Assembly: GCA_910584575.1 (NCBI GenBank)
Contig: CAJUBG010000013.1
Coordinates: 1,379-64,240 of the forward strand
Direction: 5' to 3'
Origin: an uncultured Dorea sp.
Lineage (GTDB): Bacteria > Bacillota > Clostridia > Lachnospirales > Lachnospiraceae
DNA: 62,862 nucleotides
The notes beneath the pieces were generated by a model that saw only the letters and a program-made list of their open reading frames with translations, was not told where the DNA came from and searched no databases. A program made the translations under genes and the position numbers. This document shows, one piece after another, positions 25,521 through 33,230 of the stretch. The first letter of the stretch is position 1. Every line of letters starts with the position of its first letter.

Positions 25521-26762
25521 ATGAAAGCGTCATTTTATGTGGACAACAGGCGAGCCTTCGGAAAATATATGGAGTCAGGAGAGCTAGCAATCTTTTTAAG
25601 CGGCGAAGCATTGCGGAAATCTGCGGATGATGATTATCCGTTTTATGCGAACCGTAATTTTATATATTTGACAGGAATCGAGCAGAGGGACAGCATTCTG
25701 ATGCTGTATAAAGATGGAGAAGGTCTGGCGGAGAAGCTGTTTATCCTTGCGCCGGATGCATTTGAGGAACGTTGGAACGGGGCACGAATCAAGCCGGAGG
25801 ATGCGGCAGGAATATCCGGAATGAAGGATATCGCATATTTCGACGAATGGCAGTCTTATTTTGCAGAGATGGTCCGAGAGAAGCGTATTCAAAGCATTTA
25901 TCTTGACATAGACCACAAAGTGGGGCGCAGGAATTGGAATGGTGCGGACTGGATGCGGCAGTACATAGAGACGGGGTATCCTCAGATAGAGTTAAAAAAT
26001 GCCCTTCCAATCCTTAAGAAAATGCGTTTGATTAAAAAGCCTTGCGAAATTGAGGCGCTTGAGCAGGCAGAGCGTATTACAAAGGCGGGAATTATAGCCA
26101 TGATGGAACATTCAAGGCCAGGAATGTATGAATATCAGTATAAAGCGGAGTATGATTATGCGTTAGCTCAGTTCGGAGTTCTTGAGCCAGGATTTTCGTC
26201 GATTATCAGCACCGGAAAGAATAATTTCTGTATTCACTATGACAGCTACAAAGGTCAGGCGCAGGATGGGGATATGGTGCTAAATGATGTAGGCGTGCGT
26301 TGGGATTATCTGGTGACGGATGTTTCCAGGGCGTGGCCTTGCAATGGAAAGTATACGGAACGGCAAAAATTGTTGTACGAGTGTGCGTATCGGACTTCTC
26401 AGTATATGTTTGGCATCTTGAAGCCAGGGATTCCCATGATGGATGTGGACAAGATGATAAAGAAGTATAATTTTGAACAGCTTCGGGAAGCCGGGGTGTG
26501 CGGTTCATTTGATGAGATTGGTACTTATATGTGGCATGGCGGCGCGCACCATATAGGCTTTGACGTACATGATATGGTGTCGGCGCGCGAGGCTGAGACT
26601 GCGCTGGGAATGGTATTCTGTGTGGATATAGGTATTTACCATGAAGAATGGGGAATCGGATTCCGTCTGGAGGATAACTGCCTGATTACAGAGGACGGGT
26701 GCCGGAATCTGTCTGCGGATATTCCAAGGACGATTGAGGAGATTGAGGAGATTATGAGATAG
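25521..26762 (+). CDS. Aminopeptidase P-like M24 metalloprotein with altered metal ligand
   Basis: This 413-aa protein has a creatinase-type N-terminal domain (AMP_N: YPFYANRNFIYLTGIEQRD) and a pita-bread catalytic domain. It would cleave N-terminal Xaa-Pro bonds. Expected metal ligands are Asp and Asp in LNDVGVRWDYLVTDVSR, His in GGAHHIGFDVHD and Glu in FRLEDN. The remaining ligand, normally Glu in a T-V-E-P-G motif, is Asp369 in FCVDIGIY. The proton-shuttle region STGKNNFCIHYD looks intact. The change may alter metal affinity or activity, so Xaa-Pro activity should not be assumed. Confidence 0.85.
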   Translation: MKASFYVDNRRAFGKYMESGELAIFLSGEALRKSADDDYPFYANRNFIYLTGIEQRDSILMLYKDGEGLAEKLFILAPDAFEERWNGARIKPEDAAGISGMKDIAYFDEWQSYFAEMVREKRIQSIYLDIDHKVGRRNWNGADWMRQYIETGYPQIELKNALPILKKMRLIKKPCEIEALEQAERITKAGIIAMMEHSRPGMYEYQYKAEYDYALAQFGVLEPGFSSIISTGKNNFCIHYDSYKGQAQDGDMVLNDVGVRWDYLVTDVSRAWPCNGKYTERQKLLYECAYRTSQYMFGILKPGIPMMDVDKMIKKYNFEQLREAGVCGSFDEIGTYMWHGGAHHIGFDVHDMVSAREAETALGMVFCVDIGIYHEEWGIGFRLEDNCLITEDGCRNLSADIPRTIEEIEEIMR

Positions 26763-26845
26763 GAGTTGAAGCTGTTATTGAAAATTGATATACTGAAAAT
26801 ATAACAGTGGAAGATTGGAAGCAAAATGCGGGATGAGGGAATCTT

Positions 26846-28555
26846 ATGAAAAAGAAGAAAAAACTTCCGATAGGGATTGAGTTTTTTAAGGATTTCAAAA
26901 GAGATGATTATTATTACGTAGATAAAACAGGTTTTATTCGCGAGTTGATTGATTTTAGAGGAAGTGTGAATCTTTTTACAAGACCCAGACGTTTCGGAAA
27001 GAGTTTGAACATGAATATGCTGAAAACTTTTTTTGAGATTGGAACAGAGCCTTCTTTGTTTGACGGTCTGGAGATTTCAGGAGAAAAAGAAATCTGCGAA
27101 CGTTATTTGGGAAAGTATCCCGTGATATCAATTAGTCTGAAGGATGTGGAAGGTATAGATTATCAGACAGCGTATGATATGCTTGGGATTGTGGTCAGTG
27201 AAGAAGCAAGACGTTTTGGAGGACTTCTTAAGAGCGATCATCTGACGCAATTTGACAAGAAGAAGCTGGAGAAACTGATGGAAGGTGAGTTTGAGAAGCC
27301 GGTTTACCTTTACAATAGTTTGAAGTTTTTAACAGAAGTGCTTTATAAACATTATGAAATCCCTGTGATTGTCTTGCTTGATGAATATGATGTGCCTCTG
27401 GACAAAGCCTACCAAAAGGGTTACTATCAGGAAATGGTATATCTTATCCGTTCTTTATTCAGCCAAGTTCTCAAGACAAATGAAAATTTATATTTTGCTG
27501 TAATTACAGGATGCCTAAGGATTGCAAAAGAGAGTATTTTTACAGGATTGAACAATTTTAAAGTAAGGACAATTTCTGATATAGATTTTGCAGAGTATTT
27601 TGGATTTACTGATAGAGAAGTGCGGGAAATGCTTTTATATTACGGACTTGAGGATGCCTTTGAACAGATGAAGGAATGGTATAATGGCTATCATTTTGGT
27701 GATACGGATTTGTATTGTCCCTGGGATGTGATTAACCAGTGTGATAAATTACGGATATGGCGGGGTGCGCCGATGGAAGCGCACTGGGAGAACAGCAGCA
27801 GTAATGAGATTGTGCAGGATATTCTTGCGACTGCGACGGAAACGACAAAAAGTCAGATTGAAGCTCTGATTTCTGGCGAAGCGGTTGAAAAAGTTTTGAT
27901 TCCGGAATTGACGTATACAGACTTAGGCAGCGAGGATGAAGATGTGAGGCAGACGTACCTGTGGAGTGTTCTTTTTGCAACCGGTTATCTAACAGATGCC
28001 GGTAAGCCTGAAAACGGGGTACACAGGCTTGTAATTCCCAACAGAGAAGTGTTAGGGATTTATGAAAAGCGGATTCGGTCCTGGTTTAAGAAGAAGATTG
28101 TCAGTGATACGTCCAGATGGAATCATTTCTGTGAAGCAGTAAGACACGGGGAGGCTGAAGATGTAGAGCGTTTGTTCAATGACTTTATGGCGGAGTCGAT
28201 TAGTATTCGGGATACTTATGTAAGAAAGGATATGAAAGAAAATTTTTACCATGGGATGTTATTGGGATTATTGCGGGCAGAAGGCAGTTGGAGTGTCAGG
28301 TCTAATGCGGAATCGGGTGAAGGGTATACGGATATCAGGCTTGAAGTTCCTTTGTCAAAAACGGGCTGTATCATTGAGGTGAAATACGCGGAGGATGGCA
28401 GATATGAACAGACTTGTGCGAAAGCTATGGAGCAGATTGAAAATGATGGGTATTCAGAAGGTCTGAAACAGAGTGGAATAAAGATAATCCATAAGTATGG
28501 GATTGCATGTTATAAGAAAAATTGTAAAATATCATATTGTATGGAGGAATGTTGA
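26846..28555 (+). CDS. AAA-ATPase-like/PD-(D/E)XK protein (DUF1703 type), copy 1
   Basis: The 569-aa protein has an N-terminal AAA-ATPase-like domain (LPIGIEFFKDFKRDDYYYVDKT, then the Walker-like RPRRFGKSLN). It ends in a PD-(D/E)XK nuclease-like domain with YTDIRLEV and CIIEVKYAE, the D-x(n)-E-x-K core. Such proteins are expanded in gut Firmicutes and Bacteroidetes, and their role is unknown; a defence or nucleic-acid function is a guess. A close paralogue lies at 54286-56016. GAGGG precedes ATG 26846. Confidence 0.85.
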   Translation: MKKKKKLPIGIEFFKDFKRDDYYYVDKTGFIRELIDFRGSVNLFTRPRRFGKSLNMNMLKTFFEIGTEPSLFDGLEISGEKEICERYLGKYPVISISLKDVEGIDYQTAYDMLGIVVSEEARRFGGLLKSDHLTQFDKKKLEKLMEGEFEKPVYLYNSLKFLTEVLYKHYEIPVIVLLDEYDVPLDKAYQKGYYQEMVYLIRSLFSQVLKTNENLYFAVITGCLRIAKESIFTGLNNFKVRTISDIDFAEYFGFTDREVREMLLYYGLEDAFEQMKEWYNGYHFGDTDLYCPWDVINQCDKLRIWRGAPMEAHWENSSSNEIVQDILATATETTKSQIEALISGEAVEKVLIPELTYTDLGSEDEDVRQTYLWSVLFATGYLTDAGKPENGVHRLVIPNREVLGIYEKRIRSWFKKKIVSDTSRWNHFCEAVRHGEAEDVERLFNDFMAESISIRDTYVRKDMKENFYHGMLLGLLRAEGSWSVRSNAESGEGYTDIRLEVPLSKTGCIIEVKYAEDGRYEQTCAKAMEQIENDGYSEGLKQSGIKIIHKYGIACYKKNCKISYCMEEC

Positions 28556-28572
28556 TAGTGGTTTAATGAAAA

Positions 28573-28611
28573 CGGGGTTGTCGCATTAAGCATAAAAGTG
28601 CAACAGCCCCG
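28573..28611. terminator. Terminator between convergent genes
   Basis: CGGGGTTGTCGCA pairs with TGCAACAGCCCCG with one mismatch. On the minus strand it is followed by TTTTCATT, so it best serves the MFS gene; the plus strand also has a T/A-rich flank. Confidence 0.75.
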
Positions 28612-28652
28612 ATTTATATGTTATCTTCTCAACTGGTGATAATACATTTATT

Positions 28653-29894
28653 CTATTGAAAAATCTTAAAAATTCTTCTAGCCCTTACAGCAATAATCAG
28701 CGACACAACGCCTGAAAATAATACAGCGGCATATTCAAACCCCTCACAAAGCTCAAACAAGACCCCATACAATGCATTGCCCAAGGGCTGTGCGCACATG
28801 GAAAAGGTAAGCGCAACAGCAATCACCTTTCCAATTAAATTCTGAGGCGTTTCCTTTTGCATGAAGGACAGCATCTGAACAGTAAAAATGGTCGAAAATA
28901 TCATAATGATAAAACAACATAAAGTGATAACAATATAGTTAATCATCCCCGACGAAAATAAGATCAGCGCGGCAGCAATAGGAAATATACAAACGGCAGC
29001 AGCTACAATCAGGTTCCCTGCTTTTTGAATGGATAGTTTATCTGCGAATATGCCTGCGCAGATTCCGCCTGTAAGTCCGCCTGCGGCCATAGCGCCCTGG
29101 GCGAAGCCGTAAAGCCGGTTTGCCTGCGCTGCGCCCAAATCGAATACTTCTGTAACCAGATATGGCAATGCGACTATGATCATTGCAGACAGAAACAGAT
29201 TAATTCCACAGACAATCAAAAGCGTTTTCCCAATTACTGGCTTATCTTGCCGGATAAATCGAATACTTTCCGAAAAATCAGACTTTACCGTTCGCCATAT
29301 GCTGCCGCCAGATGTTGGTTTTTGGAACGGTATGTAAATAAAAATCTCCATGACTGCCGATAAGACAAAGCATACCGTGCAGGTCCATAATACTGGCTTC
29401 AGTCCATATGCACTGTATAAGACGCCGCCAAGCACCGGACCGATTAAAGCCGCAAAATTGCTTATGATATTGATGGTTGAATTGGCTGCCATAATATACT
29501 CCTGCTTCACAAGGGCAGGGATACTTGCCTGAACTGAAGGCTGGTAGGCGCCCGCAATGCCATACAGAATCATCAGTGTGGCTGTTAAAAGAGCGACAAT
29601 ATTGACCCCGTCCATCAGCAGGAGGAATGTCAGAATAACCGCTGCCGTAAAGAAATCCAAGATAACCATTATATTTCTTTTGTTTACCCTGTCTGCAACA
29701 ATACCGCCAACAGGCGACAGCAGGATAGACGGAATAAAGGCACATGCCATTACCGTTCCGTAAAGCGCAGAAGAACCTGTCAAATTCAATAAATATAATG
29801 GTAGTGCAAATCGTAAAGCTGCATTGCCAAACAGTGAGATAATCTGGCCGATGACGACTAATGTGAAATCTTTTGAAAATAGTTTTTGATTCAT
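28653..29894 (-). CDS. MFS exporter (drug/antiporter-type)
   Basis: This 413-aa major facilitator has about 12 membrane helices and the loop 2-3 motif GGIVADRVNKRNIM. It resembles the MFS_3/macrolide-type exporters. ATG 29894 is chosen because GGAGG lies eight bases before it; a longer frame to 29924 is less likely. It is the second gene of an operon behind a TetR regulator, 79 bp downstream, which suggests an inducible efflux pump. The substrate cannot be inferred. Confidence 0.88.
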   Translation of the reverse strand: MNQKLFSKDFTLVVIGQIISLFGNAALRFALPLYLLNLTGSSALYGTVMACAFIPSILLSPVGGIVADRVNKRNIMVILDFFTAAVILTFLLLMDGVNIVALLTATLMILYGIAGAYQPSVQASIPALVKQEYIMAANSTINIISNFAALIGPVLGGVLYSAYGLKPVLWTCTVCFVLSAVMEIFIYIPFQKPTSGGSIWRTVKSDFSESIRFIRQDKPVIGKTLLIVCGINLFLSAMIIVALPYLVTEVFDLGAAQANRLYGFAQGAMAAGGLTGGICAGIFADKLSIQKAGNLIVAAAVCIFPIAAALILFSSGMINYIVITLCCFIIMIFSTIFTVQMLSFMQKETPQNLIGKVIAVALTFSMCAQPLGNALYGVLFELCEGFEYAAVLFSGVVSLIIAVRARRIFKIFQ

Positions 29895-29973
29895 GTTCCA
29901 AACCTCCATATTATTATATATCAAATTAATACCGCATGTCGGTATGTATCTGCTTAAAAATTTTCTGCCCTAC

Positions 29974-30651
29974 TTATAGAGCAGAATTGTAACGGACTTT
30001 ATTCGTTTTTTGATAGATAGACGTCAACTCCTGCACTCTTTCTACCATGTCGCTGTCCACGATATCCAGCCCCAAGCCTTTAAGCATCTGGCCAAATACC
30101 ATAAACTTACGATAGGCTTCTTCCGCAGAGCAGTTAAATATCATAGGATTTGTCCATATATTTGCCACAAGTATAATAAGCTCAGCCAGTTCCTTAGGAT
30201 AATCTGTTTCGATAGAGCCATCGGAGATTCCCTGTCTGATAATCGGCAAAATATAATTGGGGGCTGCGTTCTCTATGGTTTCCTGCAAAAAGCTGGAAAG
30301 AAGCTTGGGGTTATTGCGGAAATCCAAAGCCATGGAAAAGAGCTCATTCTGAACAGGCCGAACAAGCGCTTCTTTAAAAAGGACCTTCAGCTTTTCTTTT
30401 CCGTTAAGGTCAGTGCGTTCCTTGATGGCCGCAAGCAGCCGATTAGATTCGGCTGTCATTTTGGATGTAACAGCGACTAGAATATCATCTTTTGATTTAA
30501 AATGATGATAGATCGCACCTTTGCTAAGTCCGCCCAGATTATTAATGATTTCCTGGATGGAAGTCCGTTCATACCCTTTCTCCATAAACAGGCGGGAAGC
30601 AACATCCAGTATTAAATTAACGGTTTCTTCCGGATGCTTATTTCTGGCCAT
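29974..30651 (-). CDS. TetR-family repressor of the adjacent MFS exporter
   Basis: The 225-aa protein has a typical TetR N-terminal DNA-binding domain: ILDVASRLFMEKGYERTSIQEI and LSKGAIYHHFKSKDDIL. The C-terminal domain is helical and probably binds ligand. ATG 30651 follows GGAGG by nine bases; the longer frame to 30699 reaches into the operator and is rejected. A perfect inverted repeat just upstream overlaps its promoter, so it very likely represses its own operon, including the MFS gene. Confidence 0.92.
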   Translation of the reverse strand: MARNKHPEETVNLILDVASRLFMEKGYERTSIQEIINNLGGLSKGAIYHHFKSKDDILVAVTSKMTAESNRLLAAIKERTDLNGKEKLKVLFKEALVRPVQNELFSMALDFRNNPKLLSSFLQETIENAAPNYILPIIRQGISDGSIETDYPKELAELIILVANIWTNPMIFNCSAEEAYRKFMVFGQMLKGLGLDIVDSDMVERVQELTSIYQKTNKVRYNSAL

Positions 30652-30672
30652 AGTCTTTTGCCTCCTTAACAT

Positions 30673-30719
30673 ACCGATAGTATGTTTTGATATTAACATA
30701 CTATCGGTTGGTTTGTCAA
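30673..30719 (-). promoter_or_regulatory. TetR operator overlapping the tetR-MFS promoter
   Basis: The perfect 14-bp inverted repeat ACCGATAGTATGTT ... AACATACTATCGGT spans 30673-30708 with an 8-bp spacer. On the minus strand, -35 TTGACA is at 30719-30714 and a TAATAT-like -10 falls in the spacer (about 30696-30690). Repressor binding would cover the -10. Confidence 0.9.
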
Positions 30720-30741
30720 GCTTCTGTAATAGTAATAATAT

Positions 30742-30768
30742 TAAGATAAAAGATGGGTATGCCGATAT
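30742..30768 (+). promoter_or_regulatory. Sigma-28 (FliA/SigD) flagellar promoter
   Basis: TAAG (30742-30745), 15 bp, then GCCGATAT (30761-30768). The consensus is TAAA-N15-GCCGATAA. It lies 73 bp before the flagellin start and places that gene in the late flagellar regulon. Confidence 0.88.
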
Positions 30769-30841
30769 ATAATATATATATTATATTTCTAATAACCCAA
30801 GATAGGATGCTTTGAGAGTGTATTAGAGAAGGGGATTAATT

Positions 30842-32719
30842 ATGAGGATTCAGCATAATATTTCATCTTTAAATGTATATAGAAATTTGTGCGGAAATAA
30901 TTCATCTATTGCGAAGAATTTAGAAAAATTAAGTTCAGGATATAAGATTAATCGTGCCGGAGATGATGCGGCTGGACTTGCTGTGTCTGAAAAGATGAGG
31001 GCACAGATAACAGGATTGAATCAAGCTGTCCAGAATGCCGATGACGGCATATCATTGGTGCAGACAGTAGAAGGCGCTATGACAGAAGTTCATGCCATGC
31101 TTAACCGTATGATGGAACTGTCAGTGCAGTCTGCGAGTGGGACGTATTCTGACGAGGAACGTGCCATGATGGATGCAGAGGTTCAGCAGATAAAAACCGA
31201 GATATCCCGAATTGGAAAAACAACAACGTTTAACAGTATTCAGCTTTTTCCTGGAGAAGAATTGAATGGTTCAAGGGAGGGCATAGCTACATATGGAATT
31301 ACTCTGGATTTGCAGAACCGGACTTGTGAAGTAGACTACATAAACATGCAAAACGGTGCTTCAGGTGTAGGTGGAAGCAGAGCTGCAAGCGGTCATGAGG
31401 CGCTTGCCGAAAAGATTGCAACAGAATTTTTCCCAAATGCGATTTCCCAAATTTTTGATGCCTTTCCGGCTTTAAAAAATGAAGTTGGAAGCGAAAAAAT
31501 AGGGATGGAGCTTCATGTAAGGAATATTGACGGGCGAAACGGTATGTTGGCTTATGCACAGTTTTCTTTTTATAAAGACGGCAGGCCATTTGGCATGCAG
31601 ATCAGAGTAGATGCCGCAGATTTTTCTGATACATCCATAGAAGCAGGGAGTCCGGACGCGGAAAAGCTGGAGTCTACGATAGCTCATGAATTAATGCATT
31701 CTGTTATGCAATATACGATGACAGACGGTATGAGTGGACGAAATGGCGCGGAAAAGTTTCCAGAATGGTTTAAAGAAGGGACTGCACAGCTTGCAGGAGG
31801 AGGGTTTCCTACGAATTGGAATGCTGAACTGGAACAGATTGCGTCACAGATTTCCAGTGCTAACGATACTTCTCAGGATGCGGCGGTTGGGAATTATTTG
31901 AAAAAGTATTCTGTGGCAGGAAGACCATACGGACACGGCTATCTTGCCAGCGCCTATATCGGTTATCTTGCAAATGGAGGCGGAGCAGTTACCGGACCGG
32001 GGATTGCCGCAGGCATGGATAAAATATTTGATGATATTATAAATAATAAAGCGAGTCTGTATGATGCAATATCCAAGCATACGGGCGGCAAAATCAATAA
32101 TATGGCTGAGTTGGAACGATTATTCAGTCAGCCGGATGCAGGTTTGATGGCGTTTACACGGGAGTTGGCCTTTGCGTCTAAAGGCGGTGCAGGTTCGGTC
32201 ATAACAGCCGGATTGAATGTTGGGGGTAATGCCATTATTGGGGACAGCGTAAAGACAGATCAGGCATTCCATGTGGTAGATAAAGCAATTATTCCGCCGG
32301 GCGAGATGATAAGCACCACGGGAATACAATTAATGGTCGGGTCAGACAGCAAAAAAGATAATTTGATTAATGTTGAACTTTTTGAAATGAATCCGGATGC
32401 TTTGGGAATTACAGGAACGAATGTATTAGGGCAGGAGGATGCCCGCAGCGCTATTCAAGAAATAAATGATGGAATTGATAAGGTTAGTTTTCTGCGTGGT
32501 TACTATGGGGCACTCCAGAATCGTCTGGAGCATACGGTTTCCAATCTTGGCAATGTGGTGGAAAATCTGACGGCGTCAGAGTCCAGAATCCGAGACACAG
32601 ATATGGCTATGGCAATGATGGAATATGTCCGTAACCAGATTCTGGTTCAGAGCAGTCAGGCGATGTTATCCCAAGCTAATCAACAACCGAATTCAGTTCT
32701 TCAGTTGTTGAGTGCATAA
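30842..32719 (+). CDS. Flagellin with HExxH metalloprotease insert (flagellinolysin type)
   Basis: Residues 1-140 of this 625-aa protein form a normal flagellin N-terminal domain (IQHNISSLNVYRNL, NLEKLSSGYKINRAGDDAAGL). The last 95 form the C-terminal domain (NLTASESRIRDTDMA, ending NSVLQLLSA). The central insert carries a gluzincin zinc site: HELMH at residues 282-286 and a third ligand Glu312 in FKEGTAQL, 26 residues after the second His. This is the layout of flagellinolysins, reported in diverse bacteria as enzymatically active filament subunits (first studied in Clostridium haemolyticum). The predicted role is a protease displayed in thousands of copies along the filament. A sigma-28 promoter lies upstream, and AAGGGG precedes ATG 30842. 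Confidence 0.92.
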   Translation: MRIQHNISSLNVYRNLCGNNSSIAKNLEKLSSGYKINRAGDDAAGLAVSEKMRAQITGLNQAVQNADDGISLVQTVEGAMTEVHAMLNRMMELSVQSASGTYSDEERAMMDAEVQQIKTEISRIGKTTTFNSIQLFPGEELNGSREGIATYGITLDLQNRTCEVDYINMQNGASGVGGSRAASGHEALAEKIATEFFPNAISQIFDAFPALKNEVGSEKIGMELHVRNIDGRNGMLAYAQFSFYKDGRPFGMQIRVDAADFSDTSIEAGSPDAEKLESTIAHELMHSVMQYTMTDGMSGRNGAEKFPEWFKEGTAQLAGGGFPTNWNAELEQIASQISSANDTSQDAAVGNYLKKYSVAGRPYGHGYLASAYIGYLANGGGAVTGPGIAAGMDKIFDDIINNKASLYDAISKHTGGKINNMAELERLFSQPDAGLMAFTRELAFASKGGAGSVITAGLNVGGNAIIGDSVKTDQAFHVVDKAIIPPGEMISTTGIQLMVGSDSKKDNLINVELFEMNPDALGITGTNVLGQEDARSAIQEINDGIDKVSFLRGYYGALQNRLEHTVSNLGNVVENLTASESRIRDTDMAMAMMEYVRNQILVQSSQAMLSQANQQPNSVLQLLSA

Positions 32720-32755
32720 CTGCTTTGAGAAAAGATAGAAAGGGAGGGATAATAT

Positions 32756-33133
32756 TTGGGAAGGATTAGCGAGTTGGTATGTCCATCCTGCAATGCATCA
32801 TGGCAGCTTTTTCTTGGACATGGTATGAGTCACGCAGCATTGGAAAATGTATTGGATGAATTTCCGGCAGATATTCAAAAGAAAATTTTAGCGGATACCA
32901 AGGATGAGCAGATACCATCTTTTGAATTTAACTATTATCCGTCAGTGTGTCGGCAATGTAAAAAGGTAATAGCTGTTCCGGTTATTTATTTACACCATAC
33001 AGGGCAGACCTATTTTGCGCCATGTCCGGATTGTGGGAATACAGGTGATGCTTTTCAGGAGGGTGAGGCTGCTGAATGTCCATTCTGCGGGGAAGGCGTT
33101 TTAATAATGAATGATTGCGGAAATTGGGATTAA
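32756..33133 (+). CDS. Small four-CxxC zinc-ribbon protein, TTG start
   Basis: This 125-aa protein has four CxxC pairs (CPSC, CRQC, CPDC, CPFC) that probably bind two zinc ions. TTG 32756 is the start because GGGAGG lies about seven bases upstream and coding character begins there. It follows the flagellin-protease gene by 36 bp, with no terminator between them, and shares the large terminator after it. No export signal is seen. I do not recognise the family; a link to synthesis or control of the flagellin protease is inferred from position only. Confidence 0.7.
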   Translation: MGRISELVCPSCNASWQLFLGHGMSHAALENVLDEFPADIQKKILADTKDEQIPSFEFNYYPSVCRQCKKVIAVPVIYLHHTGQTYFAPCPDCGNTGDAFQEGEAAECPFCGEGVLIMNDCGNWD

Positions 33134-33174
33134 ATCGGGTTAGTGGGTGAACGTGGTAAGTAATAATAGATAAG

Positions 33175-33230
33175 CCAGCCGGCAATAAGAGAAGATTATA
33201 TATTCTTCTCTTATTGCCGGTTGGTTTTTT
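33175..33230 (+). terminator. Very long intrinsic terminator
   Basis: Arms of 20 bp at 33175-33194 and 33205-33224 pair with only one wobble around a 10-nt AT loop and are followed by six T. It ends the flagellinolysin unit and abuts the stop of the convergent gene. Confidence 0.93.
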
